DNA of 64,000 nt from the NCBI GenBank assembly GCA_027488835.1, contig JAIYAW010000009.1:496001-560000 (forward strand), written 5' to 3'. Each line of letters opens with the position of its first letter. The first letter of the stretch is position 1. A model generated the notes under the pieces. It was not told the DNA's origin, searched no databases, and saw nothing but the letters and a program-made list of their open reading frames with translations. This stretch comes from Bacteroidota bacterium. Lineage in GTDB: Bacteria; Bacteroidota; Bacteroidia; NS11-12g; UBA955. Made by a program: the position numbers and the translations under genes. Below are positions 17,456 through 26,031 of this stretch, in pieces.

Positions 17456-18700
17456 TCAAGCTCCCTTCTTCGCCTGGTTACTAAATACCAAGCTAGCTTC
17501 TGATTTTACTTTTTCATCAGTTATTTGACCATATATTTCAGTCGTTTGAATTTTGCTGTGCCCTAACATACTTTGAAGTGATTCAAGCGATCCACCATTA
17601 TTTAACCAGTTTGTAGTGGCAAACGTATGTCTCGCAACGTGACTGGTTAAATTTTTATTTACTCCACACATCAAAGCAATCATTTTTAACAAATGGTTAA
17701 AATCATTGATGTGAATTACAGGGAGCAATAAATCTGTCCCAACAATATCCTGATGAAGTCTGTATTTTTCAATGATTGATAATGCTAATTTATTCAAAGG
17801 AACTAAAAACCGCACTTTTGTTTTGTCTCTATATTTTACAATAGACAAACTTCCATCTTTATCTCTTTCTAGATTGGACTTATTAAATGACCGCAAATCT
17901 GAAATTGCTAAACCAGTATTGCAAGCAAATAGAAAACAGTCTGCTGTTCTTTGAATGCGTTCATCGGCCTTTGAAAAATCAAAATTGGCTATTGACAAAT
18001 ACTCTTCATCTGTTAAATATTTAATTGTCTGTTCAACCTTTTCGAATTTGCAATCGTTGAAAGGGAATTTTTCTATGTGATTTGTATTACATGCATATCG
18101 TACAGCTGCATGTAGCACTTTAAGATAACCATTGATGGTACTTGGTTTATAATTAAAGCGATTCATCATGAATTGCTTAAACCCATCTCTCCATTCTTTG
18201 TTTAGCACCTTGACATCAACCTTTTTATTGCCCAGACGAACCAAATTGAAGTCATTTACACATGTTTGAACAAACCTATAACGTTTTATTCTAATTGCGC
18301 CTAAATCACTTCTATGCAGCTCTATATACCTATCAAATAGATCTGAAACAAGTACTTCTTTTGACTTCCCAGTCCCCTTGTTGAAAAGTACAAATTCAAT
18401 TTCAGATTTGAGATCCTTCATATTTGGATTTGCTACAACATTAATATACCGTTGAAATATATTTTGTGTTTCAACTTCCAATTGACTCAATTGGGTATTT
18501 AATCGATTGCTGTCAATCCCAGTGCCTGAAACTGATTTGGTTATTTTGTTCCATCGGTTTTCTGGAATTGTTATTTTAGTGGAGAAAGTAAAGTCTCTCC
18601 CATTTTCCCAGCTAGGGAATACCCTTAAGAAAATAGTTCTTTGGGTTTTGTCTGATTTTGTGGGGCGTGCCACCCTTGAGATTCTAATAAAATTTGGCAT
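17456..18700 (-). CDS. Tyrosine recombinase (integrase) lacking the usual first catalytic Arg
   Basis: 414 residues from the ATG at 18700; the longer frame to 18796 would add a hydrophobic tail not typical of the family. Domains are arm-binding (about 1-90), core-binding SAM-like (about 110-205) and catalytic (about 225-400). The H-x-x-R box is HVARHTF near 357, LGH lies near 380 and the nucleophile is Y390. At the Arg I position the sequence is TGLA (Ala265), whereas most integrases have TGLR. CTnDOT-type integrases of Bacteroidota are known to lack this arginine. The gene lies next to the 3' end of tRNA-Lys, the standard place for island integration. Confidence 0.9.
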   Translation of the reverse strand: MPNFIRISRVARPTKSDKTQRTIFLRVFPSWENGRDFTFSTKITIPENRWNKITKSVSGTGIDSNRLNTQLSQLEVETQNIFQRYINVVANPNMKDLKSEIEFVLFNKGTGKSKEVLVSDLFDRYIELHRSDLGAIRIKRYRFVQTCVNDFNLVRLGNKKVDVKVLNKEWRDGFKQFMMNRFNYKPSTINGYLKVLHAAVRYACNTNHIEKFPFNDCKFEKVEQTIKYLTDEEYLSIANFDFSKADERIQRTADCFLFACNTGLAISDLRSFNKSNLERDKDGSLSIVKYRDKTKVRFLVPLNKLALSIIEKYRLHQDIVGTDLLLPVIHINDFNHLLKMIALMCGVNKNLTSHVARHTFATTNWLNNGGSLESLQSMLGHSKIQTTEIYGQITDEKVKSEASLVFSNQAKKGA

Positions 18701-18813
18701 TTTTCTTTTTTCATTTTTTAAAATTATTTTAGATGTGTAACATGTTAACGTTATAATAGTGAGAAAAAAAAATCCAAGAGTCAAGTTTTGGAACACAAAT
18801 TTTTAAAAATAAT

Positions 18814-18847
18814 TGCGGTTCACAGTCCAAAAAGGTGCGGTTCACAG
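18814..18847. repeat. Two direct 12-bp repeats 22 bp apart, likely integrase arm sites
   Basis: TGCGGTTCACAG occurs at 18814-18825 and 18836-18847. The 22-bp period puts both copies on the same face of the helix. They lie between the integrase start and the tRNA, where arm-type binding sites of tyrosine recombinases are expected. The stretch 18701-18961 holds no gene; apart from these repeats and the terminator at 18898 I see nothing in it. Confidence 0.6.
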
Positions 18848-18897
18848 AATATTCACAAAAAGTTTGAGTTTGTTTGAGGCGATATGAATTGCCTAAA

Positions 18898-18934
18898 AAC
18901 AAAAAAGCCGCTCTAGTTCTGTAACTTGAGCGAC
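18898..18934 (-). terminator. Terminator downstream of tRNA-Lys
   Basis: On the minus strand GTCGCTCAAGTT, a 4-nt loop and AACTAGAGCGGC form a long stem with one mismatch and one G-T pair, followed by a T run. It sits about 28 bp after the tRNA 3' end. Confidence 0.75.
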
Positions 18935-18961
18935 TTTGATGTCTTTTGACTTTCGTCTCTG

Positions 18962-19034
18962 TGATCCCGCTGGGACTCGAACCCAGGACCCATACATTAA
19001 AAGTGTATTGCTCTACCAACTGAGCTACGGAATC
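18962..19034 (-). tRNA. tRNA-Lys (anticodon TTT)
   Basis: 73 nt. The acceptor arms GATTCCG and CGGGATC pair (one G-T), with discriminator A; the CCA tail is not encoded. The D arm holds AGCTCAGTTGGTAGAGC, the anticodon loop is CTTTTAA on an ATACA/TGTAT stem, and the T arm holds GGTTCGAGTCC. Its 3' end faces the island, and the integrase gene lies 260 bp away, so it is the probable attachment locus. Confidence 0.95.
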
Positions 19035-19117
19035 TTGTTTTATTTGATTCTTGGCGTGTGCCTTGTTTCAAACGTGGGTGCAAAATTAAGGATATTATTT
19101 ACTTTTGCAAGTAGTTT

Positions 19118-20227
19118 TTAAAATAAATTTTTAAAATACGTGTGGTGCGTTTTGGTGTGGCGCGCACTCATCGACTTTAACATACTCAACATCTTGGGAT
19201 TAAAGTCACCAATCCACGCCAATTCCATCGAATCAATTTTATTATTTTTTCTCATTCCCTCATAACTTTTCATAATCAACCCAGTATCTATCCCCATTTT
19301 TTGAAACTCAGGCACTATCCCAAAGATAATTGCCTTCGCTTTTCTTATCCTTCCCCTGCCCAGTAAAAACCGAATCTTATTCCAAACATTCAACTTCCCT
19401 CCGAAATCCTTAAAAAGTTGATTCAATTCTAAAATGCTCACAAAAAATCCTATCGGACGCTCATTGCAATAAGCAAAAACAGCAAACTCTGGATACATAG
19501 CCATTTTCATCGATTGAAAGCGCTTTAACAATGTTTCAGTATTCAAGGCAACAAAATCATCATGGAACGACCATGCTTCGTTGTAAATACATACAAAATC
19601 ATTTGCGTACTTTTCTAATTGACCGAAATCTATGTACTCAAATCGATAATCAGTATTTCCAATCGCCCTTTTCGCAATTGCACTAAATCGCTCGTAATTA
19701 AATTCATCAAACGTAATGTCATACGTTGTTTGCTCAATCTCCCGCTCATACCCATTTCCCTCAATAAATTGCTGATAATAAGGCGGATTATAATTCTCTA
19801 AATACGACGGATTTTTAACCCCATCTACAAACAATCCCCAAAAACTATCCCTATCTCCAAAATTTACCGGAGCCTGAATTTTTTTACACCCTTGTACCAA
19901 TAACCAAGTTTCTGCCGTTTGAATGAGCATATTCGCATATTCAACGTTTTCTAAAACTTCAAAAAAACCCCACGCCCCTGTAATTTTTTCATTTTTGTTT
20001 TCATAAAACGCGGCAATTCTTCCCACACATTCACCCTTGTCAAACAACAACCACCGTTCTGCATTTCCACTTTTAAACCTTTTGTTTTTTGAGGGATCAA
20101 AAACAGCCTCAACATCTTCAACCATCGGCATTACAAAATGCGTATCACTTTGATATACTTTTTTTACCAATTCATGGAATTGAGAAACATGATTGGAATT
20201 ATTGCTGCTAATTTTAACGATTTCCAT
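19118..20227 (-). CDS. GNAT-fold acyltransferase-like protein
   Basis: 369 residues. This belongs to a long GNAT-like family common in Bacteroidota. An N-terminal segment around VYQSDTHFVMPMVED is followed by a GRIAAFYENKN strand-turn. A C-terminal acetyltransferase half carries FAVFAYCNERPIGFFVSI and an IFGIVPEFQKMGIDTGLI motif A-like segment. The substrate is unknown. It overlaps the upstream cytochrome-type gene by 14 nt and is the last gene of a four-gene minus-strand operon. Confidence 0.75.
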   Translation of the reverse strand: MEIVKISSNNSNHVSQFHELVKKVYQSDTHFVMPMVEDVEAVFDPSKNKRFKSGNAERWLLFDKGECVGRIAAFYENKNEKITGAWGFFEVLENVEYANMLIQTAETWLLVQGCKKIQAPVNFGDRDSFWGLFVDGVKNPSYLENYNPPYYQQFIEGNGYEREIEQTTYDITFDEFNYERFSAIAKRAIGNTDYRFEYIDFGQLEKYANDFVCIYNEAWSFHDDFVALNTETLLKRFQSMKMAMYPEFAVFAYCNERPIGFFVSILELNQLFKDFGGKLNVWNKIRFLLGRGRIRKAKAIIFGIVPEFQKMGIDTGLIMKSYEGMRKNNKIDSMELAWIGDFNPKMLSMLKSMSARHTKTHHTYFKNLF

Positions 20228-21620
20228 GTTCTAAAGAAAATTCTTCATCGCCGGGCTGATACCCAACATAGGTAATAATAAACTGAAACATTTCATCTGT
20301 AGCACGCATGCTCGAACCTCCATATTCAAGTCTTTCAGCCACTTGCTTTGGTGGTTGATTCGGATTGTTCGGATTATTTACGGTATTATCAAACTCTGCA
20401 ATGGCATAAATGGTACTTCCCCTCGGTACATGAACCATCTTTTTAAACGTATAAAAATATTGCCATCTAAAGTTCCATTTTGGAATATGAATTAACCGAA
20501 TGGTATCGCCATTAGGCTTAATCGCGTATGCCAAGAACGTTTTTCCAAGTAAATGTAAGTGCGGATTAATGGTCAAAATGGAAATATCGTCGGTAACGGT
20601 ATATTGCGTTACGTGTTTGGTGATTTTGTTTGCTGGAACCACCAAAGGTGGCACAATTTTACTCACCCCATTCGTACCCAACATGAGTTCACCCGAACCC
20701 CTTTTGGGAGGTGTATTGGTAAAGAAAATATTAATTTTACTATTATCTATCAATGTTTTGCGGGATGGACCGTAATGCACATCGTTTCCAATGATGCTAA
20801 ATTTTTCAGCTACTGCATACGTTCCAATTCCATCGGGATACATCACTCCCTTGACACCCGGCAAATAATTTACAACCGAATGTAATCGCTCGGGAATACT
20901 TCTATCATCGTTTAACAATTCCCTTTGAAATGCAAGTGTTTTAGATGTTTCTCTCAGATTCTCAAATTTGTTTACGGGTGTTATTTCTATTTTCGAGGGA
21001 CGAGATTCAAGGTTCTGCTTTGAAGTTCCGTGGTAATTGATCAAATGTCCATTAAAATGATGCAAAAGTTTAGGTTGCCCTGGAATAAACTCAATGGCCC
21101 GAATGTATTTTCCGTGAGGCACCGTGCAGTTCACTTTCGATAAGAAAAACCGATCTAAATCTCCCTCATTTAATAAAACGGTATCTAACGATAAAACCAA
21201 ATCAGGCTTTCCTATATTGCTTTTTTCAGATGATACATTTGCAAATATTTTTTCAGATGAGCCACCTTCGGGACAACCATTTTTTACCCAACGAGAAATG
21301 GCATTTATTTGTGATTGCGTTAAAATGTTTTCGTCAATGAAATGAGCGTAGTTTGGATCAGCAGGCCACGGCGGCATGATGCGCATTGAGGTTACTTTTG
21401 CTATTGTTTTTGCCTTTTGTTTTACTTTGTCGTAGGATGTCAATTCAAAAGGTGCTCCTCCTCCATTTCTATGACAACGCACACAATGATTCAGTATTAT
21501 CGGCGCAATGTGTTTTGCAAAATTGGGCTGATCAACTGAATCAAGTTTATCTACTTGGTTGCTTTGCGTGCAAGCAAAAATTCCAACAAATAGCAAAAAC
21601 GCAAAATAGACCCTTTTCAT
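20214..21620 (-). CDS. Lipoprotein with cytochrome c motif and copper monooxygenase-like domain
   Basis: 468 residues from the ATG at 21620, which begins a lipoprotein signal (FLLFVGIFAC); the frame is open further upstream but that adds no signal-like sequence. A CVRCH haem-binding motif near residue 45 with MPPWP downstream indicates a cytochrome c-type unit. The C-terminal half has NPHLHLLGK, RWQYFYTFKK and ATDEMF, which resemble copper type II ascorbate-dependent monooxygenases. The protein should be anchored outside the cytoplasmic membrane. It follows the thioredoxin-like lipoprotein by 10 nt; such pairs recur in Bacteroidota. The substrate is unknown. Confidence 0.75.
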   Translation of the reverse strand: MKRVYFAFLLFVGIFACTQSNQVDKLDSVDQPNFAKHIAPIILNHCVRCHRNGGGAPFELTSYDKVKQKAKTIAKVTSMRIMPPWPADPNYAHFIDENILTQSQINAISRWVKNGCPEGGSSEKIFANVSSEKSNIGKPDLVLSLDTVLLNEGDLDRFFLSKVNCTVPHGKYIRAIEFIPGQPKLLHHFNGHLINYHGTSKQNLESRPSKIEITPVNKFENLRETSKTLAFQRELLNDDRSIPERLHSVVNYLPGVKGVMYPDGIGTYAVAEKFSIIGNDVHYGPSRKTLIDNSKINIFFTNTPPKRGSGELMLGTNGVSKIVPPLVVPANKITKHVTQYTVTDDISILTINPHLHLLGKTFLAYAIKPNGDTIRLIHIPKWNFRWQYFYTFKKMVHVPRGSTIYAIAEFDNTVNNPNNPNQPPKQVAERLEYGGSSMRATDEMFQFIITYVGYQPGDEEFSLEHGNR

Positions 21621-21630
21621 TTGCTCAAAA

Positions 21631-22164
21631 TTAAGGATTTTTATTGTATTCAATAAAACAGCCCTTTGCAATTGTTGAAGGCATTTTGATTTGCTGTTTT
21701 TGGCGAAGTTGCGTCAGCGCGTTGTTCAAATACATTTCACTCGGCAAAGGCTTAAAATGCGTATTGCCAATTTCTTTCACCCGGCCATCAATGGCACCTA
21801 TGTAAATTACTTTTCCTTCAGAATTCATCACTGCCACCTCCGGAAACACTTTAAATCCAATTGCTTGCGCCATTTCTAGCGCTCCACTGTCAATCACATT
21901 GAAACGATTCATAGAAATATCCCAGTTTTCATTGGCATTCACTTTTAATAATAAACATTGAAAACTATCCAATGGCAAAGATGCTGAAATGTCCTTCAAA
22001 ACTGATGTATATAATTGAGAAACAGGACAATCAACTGAATAAGTTACAACCATGGCAAATGGTTTTTTCTCTAAAATTTTATTGAATTCTGAGGGATATT
22101 TACTTTCCACCCGGCTTGAACATCCTACAACAGCAAAAGCGAATAATGCAAAGAATAACCTCAT
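21631..22164 (-). CDS. Thioredoxin-fold lipoprotein
   Basis: 177 residues with a lipoprotein signal (FALFAFAVVGC). The fold matches redoxin/AhpC-TSA proteins, with a strand MVVTYS followed by the single cysteine of DCPVS where CxxC would normally stand. A later GFKVFPEVAVMNSEGKVIY contains the cis-proline region. The C-terminus carries another cysteine in AKGCFIEY. It begins immediately at the trmH-type stop codon and precedes the cytochrome-type lipoprotein, so a redox partnership at the cell envelope is inferred. Confidence 0.7.
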   Translation of the reverse strand: MRLFFALFAFAVVGCSSRVESKYPSEFNKILEKKPFAMVVTYSVDCPVSQLYTSVLKDISASLPLDSFQCLLLKVNANENWDISMNRFNVIDSGALEMAQAIGFKVFPEVAVMNSEGKVIYIGAIDGRVKEIGNTHFKPLPSEMYLNNALTQLRQKQQIKMPSTIAKGCFIEYNKNP

Positions 22165-22692
22165 TTACAATTGTTTGGCTTTTGCATAATCCCACAAAAT
22201 CATTCCACATGTCACTGCAACATTGAAAGAATGCTTGGTTCCAAGTTGAGGAATTTCCAAACAGGCGTCGCAGTTATCAATCACTTCTTGTTGTACCCCA
22301 TCAATTTCATTCCCCATTACAAAAGCAATGGGTTGATTCGGATATTCAATATCCCTTAAAGAAACTGAACCAATTGCTTGTTCAATGGCGTATATAAAGT
22401 ATCCTTCGTTTTTCAATTGCTGAATAACATCCATTGTATTTTTATGGTATTCCCAATTCACAGAGTTTTCGGCACCGATGGCAGTTTTGGTGATATCACG
22501 GTGCGGTGGACAAGCGGTTATGCCGCATAAAAACATGGTATTAACCAAAAAAGCGTCTGAAGTGCGAAACATAGAACCAACATTATTCATACTGCGTATG
22601 TTATCCAAAACCAAGCAGATAGGCCATTTTTCTGCCGATTTAAACTCGGTTACCGACATTCTACCAAGCTCTGTGGTTTTTAATTTTCGCAT
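22165..22692 (-). CDS. SpoU/TrmH-family RNA methyltransferase
   Basis: 175 residues from the ATG at 22692; the upstream extension to 22752 is unlikely because a -7 promoter box lies within it. SpoU motifs are clear: LDNIRSMNNVGSMFRTSDAF (motif 1), FVMGNEIDGV (motif 2) and IPQLGTKHSFNVAVTCGMIL (motif 3, part of the knot and SAM site). Such enzymes 2'-O-methylate tRNA or rRNA; the exact target cannot be read. It is the first gene of the operon and divergent from mutS. Confidence 0.9.
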   Translation of the reverse strand: MRKLKTTELGRMSVTEFKSAEKWPICLVLDNIRSMNNVGSMFRTSDAFLVNTMFLCGITACPPHRDITKTAIGAENSVNWEYHKNTMDVIQQLKNEGYFIYAIEQAIGSVSLRDIEYPNQPIAFVMGNEIDGVQQEVIDNCDACLEIPQLGTKHSFNVAVTCGMILWDYAKAKQL

Positions 22693-22697
22693 AATTG

Positions 22698-22705
22698 CAA
22701 ATATA
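22698..22705 (-). promoter_or_regulatory. -7 promoter box of the trmH-type operon
   Basis: On the minus strand the box reads TATATTTG, a full TAnnTTTG match, 5 nt before the start codon, implying a leaderless or nearly leaderless transcript. Confidence 0.55.
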
Positions 22706-22782
22706 CGGAGGGAAATTTGTTGAATAAAGGGGGAAAACTGATAGTTTTTCATCTACCTTCCGGTATTATTTTCGTATTTTAT

Positions 22783-25392
22783 ATGTCTGGAAAAACTGCC
22801 TCTGATAAAGAAACCCCGTTGATGAAACAATACAACCAAATTAAAGCCCAATATCCGGGTGCAATTTTGTTGTTTAGAGTGGGTGATTTTTACGAAACCT
22901 TTAGCGATGATGCAAAAATCGCAAGCAAGGTTTTGGGAATTATTCTTACCAAAAGAAGCAACGGTTCTGCTTCAGAAATGGAACTTGCAGGTTTTCCTCA
23001 CCATTCTTTAGATACCTACTTGCCAAAATTGGTTAAAGCTGGTTACAGGGTTGCTGTCTGTGACCAACTCGAAGACCCAAAAGCAACCAAAACTATTGTA
23101 AAACGAGGCGTTACAGAATTGGTAACTCCCGGTGTGAGTTATAACGACAAAGTACTCGAATCAAAAGAAAGTAACTATTTGGCATCCGTTTCAAGGGTAA
23201 ATGATGTTTGGGGATTGTCGTTGCTAGATATCAGTACCGGCGATTTTCAGTGCACTCAAGGAGATCCGATGTTCATCCAAAAAATGTTATCCGGATTTAG
23301 ACCAGCCGAATGGGTTTTACCCAAAAAAATTAGTCAAGATGCATTTGACACATTTGGGAAACCAAGCTCATTTCAATTTTTAGAAGATTGGGTTTACCAA
23401 TCGGAATACTGCGAAGAAAAACTTAACAGACAGTTCAATACAAAGACTTTAAAAGGTTTTGGAATTGCCGATTTGCCGAGTGCCATTCTTTCGGCGGGTG
23501 CGGCTTTGCAATACCTCGACATTACCCACCACCACCACACAGGGCATATTCAAAAAGTTTCACGTTTAGATGAATCGAATTATGTTTGGCTCGATGGATT
23601 TACCATTCGAAATTTAGAATTGGTTCGTCCAATTTATCCTGAGGGAAAAAGTTTGATGGAAATAATTGACCAAACTTCAACCCCAATGGGCGCAAGGCTT
23701 CTGAGAAATTGGGTCTTGTTGCCATTGAAAACCCAAAATGCCATTGAAAACAGATTAAACTTGGTTGAAACCTTTGTTAAAAATCAAAAATTATTATCGC
23801 ATAGTGCCAATAAATTAAAAGACATTGGCGATTTGCAACGTTTGATTTCTAAGGTAGCTTTGAAACGTGTGAATGCAAGAGAGTTGCTTCATTTGTCGCG
23901 AAGCATGGCAGCGGTTACCAATTTAAAGGAATCGTTTTTAGAAAGTGGGTTCCCCGCGTTGGCCGAAGCGGCTCTAAAAATCTCTGACCACAGCGCGTTA
24001 CGCCAAATCATAGATAGCCAAATTTCACCAGATGCACCCATGGTTCTCAGCAAAGGCGGTGTTTTCTTGTCGTCGGTGAATGAAGAATTGGCAGAGCTTC
24101 GCGATTTGACAACCAATGGCAAAGACAAGCTTATTGAAATTCAACACCGTGAAAGTGAGGAAACCGGCATCCAGTCCCTCAAAATTGGATTCAACAATGT
24201 GTTTGGATATTATTTGGAAGTAACCAATGTTCACAAAGACAAAGTGCCTGAAACTTGGATCAGAAAGCAAACGTTAAGCAATGCTGAACGTTATATTACT
24301 CCTGAACTAAAAACCTATGAGGAAAAAATCCTATCTGCCGAAGATAAATCTCTTGCCCTTGAAGCGCAGCTTTGGGAAGCATTAATTGAAAGTATTTCTT
24401 CTATGGTACAACCCATCCAAAATGATGCACAAATTGTTGCAGAATGGGATGTTTTGATTGGTTTTGCCCAATTGGCTGTTGATAGAAATTATTGCAAACC
24501 TGTTGTTCATGAGGGACTTGGCTTAGAATTGAAAAATTGCAGACATCCTGTTATTGAAAGTCAAATGCCACCTGATCAAAGTTATATTCCCAATGATATT
24601 TCGTTGAACAATAACGACCAACGCATGGTCATTCTAACGGGCCCAAATATGAGTGGTAAAAGTGCAATTTTGCGTCAAACTGCATTGTCTGTGCTATTGG
24701 CTCAAATTGGATGTTTTGTTCCTTGTTCGAAAGCTGAAATTGGTTTGGTAGATAAAATCTATACCAGAGTGGGTGCCAGCGATAACATCAGTTTGGGAGA
24801 AAGTACTTTTATGGTTGAAATGAGTGAAACTGCAAGCATTTTGAATAATATTAGCGAACGCAGTTTGGTACTTCTTGATGAAATTGGCAGAGGAACCAGC
24901 ACTTATGATGGGGTAAGCTTGGCTTGGAGTATTGCAGAATACTTACAAAGTCATAATTTCAAGCCAAAAACCTTATTCGCGACGCATTACCACGAGTTAA
25001 ATGAACTTGAAGGAAAGCTTGAAGGAATAAAAAACTTCCACATTGAAATTCGAGAGCAAGGCAATCAGATTGTTTTCCTTAGAAAGCTAAAACGCGGTGG
25101 CAGCGAACATAGTTTTGGTATTCACGTAGCACAATTGGCTGGAATACCAAATCCTGTATTAATCAGGGCAAGTGAAATTTTGACAGAGTTAGAAAAATCA
25201 AGAACACAGCAAAACCAACGCCAATCATTTAAACAAATGGAATCAAAACCAGTTTATCAAATGAACATGTTTCAAACTGAAGATCCCATTTTTATGGAAT
25301 TAAAGAAATTATTGAAGCAAATTGACATCAACGCAATTACCCCTGTTGAAGCATTATTAAAGCTTCAAAACATGAAAAAGGTGGTAGAATAA
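22783..25392 (+). CDS. mutS: DNA mismatch repair protein MutS
   Basis: 869 residues from the ATG at 22783 (MSGKTASD); the frame extends upstream but only through sequence unlike the family. MutS recognises base mismatches and small loops and recruits MutL. The N-terminal mismatch-binding domain has GAILLFRVGDFYETF with the mismatch-contacting Phe and Glu of the F-x-E motif. The ATPase domain has GPNMSGKS (about 619-626), the DEIGRGTSTYDG Walker B and the ATHYHEL segment. The length is normal for bacterial MutS1. It is divergent from the trmH-type gene and convergent with mazEF. Confidence 0.97.
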   Translation: MSGKTASDKETPLMKQYNQIKAQYPGAILLFRVGDFYETFSDDAKIASKVLGIILTKRSNGSASEMELAGFPHHSLDTYLPKLVKAGYRVAVCDQLEDPKATKTIVKRGVTELVTPGVSYNDKVLESKESNYLASVSRVNDVWGLSLLDISTGDFQCTQGDPMFIQKMLSGFRPAEWVLPKKISQDAFDTFGKPSSFQFLEDWVYQSEYCEEKLNRQFNTKTLKGFGIADLPSAILSAGAALQYLDITHHHHTGHIQKVSRLDESNYVWLDGFTIRNLELVRPIYPEGKSLMEIIDQTSTPMGARLLRNWVLLPLKTQNAIENRLNLVETFVKNQKLLSHSANKLKDIGDLQRLISKVALKRVNARELLHLSRSMAAVTNLKESFLESGFPALAEAALKISDHSALRQIIDSQISPDAPMVLSKGGVFLSSVNEELAELRDLTTNGKDKLIEIQHRESEETGIQSLKIGFNNVFGYYLEVTNVHKDKVPETWIRKQTLSNAERYITPELKTYEEKILSAEDKSLALEAQLWEALIESISSMVQPIQNDAQIVAEWDVLIGFAQLAVDRNYCKPVVHEGLGLELKNCRHPVIESQMPPDQSYIPNDISLNNNDQRMVILTGPNMSGKSAILRQTALSVLLAQIGCFVPCSKAEIGLVDKIYTRVGASDNISLGESTFMVEMSETASILNNISERSLVLLDEIGRGTSTYDGVSLAWSIAEYLQSHNFKPKTLFATHYHELNELEGKLEGIKNFHIEIREQGNQIVFLRKLKRGGSEHSFGIHVAQLAGIPNPVLIRASEILTELEKSRTQQNQRQSFKQMESKPVYQMNMFQTEDPIFMELKKLLKQIDINAITPVEALLKLQNMKKVVE

Positions 25393-25393
25393 G

Positions 25394-25717
25394 TTAAAGT
25401 TTGAAATATTCTAAAATCATTGAAATAATGGGTTGTTGATAATCAGCTGGCAAATCTATCATTTTTGATTTTAGTCTGATTTTATCAATACTTCTTAATT
25501 GGTCAACTACCAATTGGCTCTGTTTGCCTTGAATGATGCAATTTAATCTTGTGGGATATAACTTCAAAGTAGAAGTCAATGGAATCACTGTAACCGTATT
25601 TAAATACTGATTCACTTCATTGGGAGATACGATTAAACAAGGTCTAATCTTTTTTACCTCACTGCCAATTGTAGTGTCTAAATTCACCCACCAAATTTCG
25701 AACCGCTGAACTACCAT
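25394..25717 (-). CDS. mazF: MazF/PemK-family endoribonuclease toxin
   Basis: 107 residues from the ATG at 25717, preceded by AGGAG at 5-nt spacing; a GTG at 25723 is the alternative. The sequence FEIWWVNLDTTIGSEVKKIRPCLIVSP matches the MazF beta-barrel with the conserved R-P-C-(L/V)-I-V-S-P core. Conserved Thr in VIPLTST and VDQLRSID complete the family pattern. MazF toxins cleave mRNA at short sites. The start overlaps the end of the antitoxin gene by 7 nt, so synthesis is coupled. The gene abuts the mutS stop codon (1 bp between them). Confidence 0.9.
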   Translation of the reverse strand: MVVQRFEIWWVNLDTTIGSEVKKIRPCLIVSPNEVNQYLNTVTVIPLTSTLKLYPTRLNCIIQGKQSQLVVDQLRSIDKIRLKSKMIDLPADYQQPIISMILEYFKL

Positions 25718-25980
25718 GTCCACTCCTGCTCATCAAATTCATTGGAAAGTTCAATAAACTCATCTTTGTGAACTTCAGGCTTTTCATAATCGGCTTGCGC
25801 TTCTTGAAATTGAGAGATCCAATTATTTCTTGGATAATTTTTGGGTTTTAATATGATACTACCATTTTGGGTATCCATTTCTATTTCGGAATTTTCATCT
25901 AAATCAAATTCTTCCAATACTTGTTTGGGAATTCTAATGCCTTTTGAATTGCCAATTTGAATAATTTTCACAACCACCAC
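25711..25980 (-). CDS. mazE: MazE-like AbrB-fold antitoxin
   Basis: 89 residues. KIIQIGNSKGIRIPKQVLEEF is a typical AbrB/SpoVT swapped-hairpin DNA-binding domain. The acidic C-terminal tail (about residues 55-89, ending EQEWTW) is the expected toxin-wrapping part. The start is a GTG; the N-terminus reads as GTG-GTG-GTT-GTG, so any of three GTG codons could be used. A strong palindrome covering the -7 box lies directly upstream. Confidence 0.88.
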   Translation of the reverse strand: MVVVKIIQIGNSKGIRIPKQVLEEFDLDENSEIEMDTQNGSIILKPKNYPRNNWISQFQEAQADYEKPEVHKDEFIELSNEFDEQEWTW

Positions 25981-26006
25981 AATTACAAAGTTATTACTTT
26001 GTAATT
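25981..26006 (-). promoter_or_regulatory. mazEF operator overlapping its -7 box
   Basis: AATTACAAAGT, a 4-nt spacer and ACTTTGTAATT form a perfect 11-bp inverted repeat. Within it, on the minus strand, is TAACTTTG (25986-25993), a full TAnnTTTG -7 box 5 nt before the GTG start. Binding of MazE or MazEF would block polymerase, which is the usual autoregulation of this module. Confidence 0.75.
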
Positions 26007-26031
26007 ACATTTGCAATTAAATAAAAATTTT

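Noticed and set aside
18729-19019. 96-codon minus-strand frame across the tRNA
   Set aside because: It runs through tRNA-Lys and its terminator, so it is not coding.
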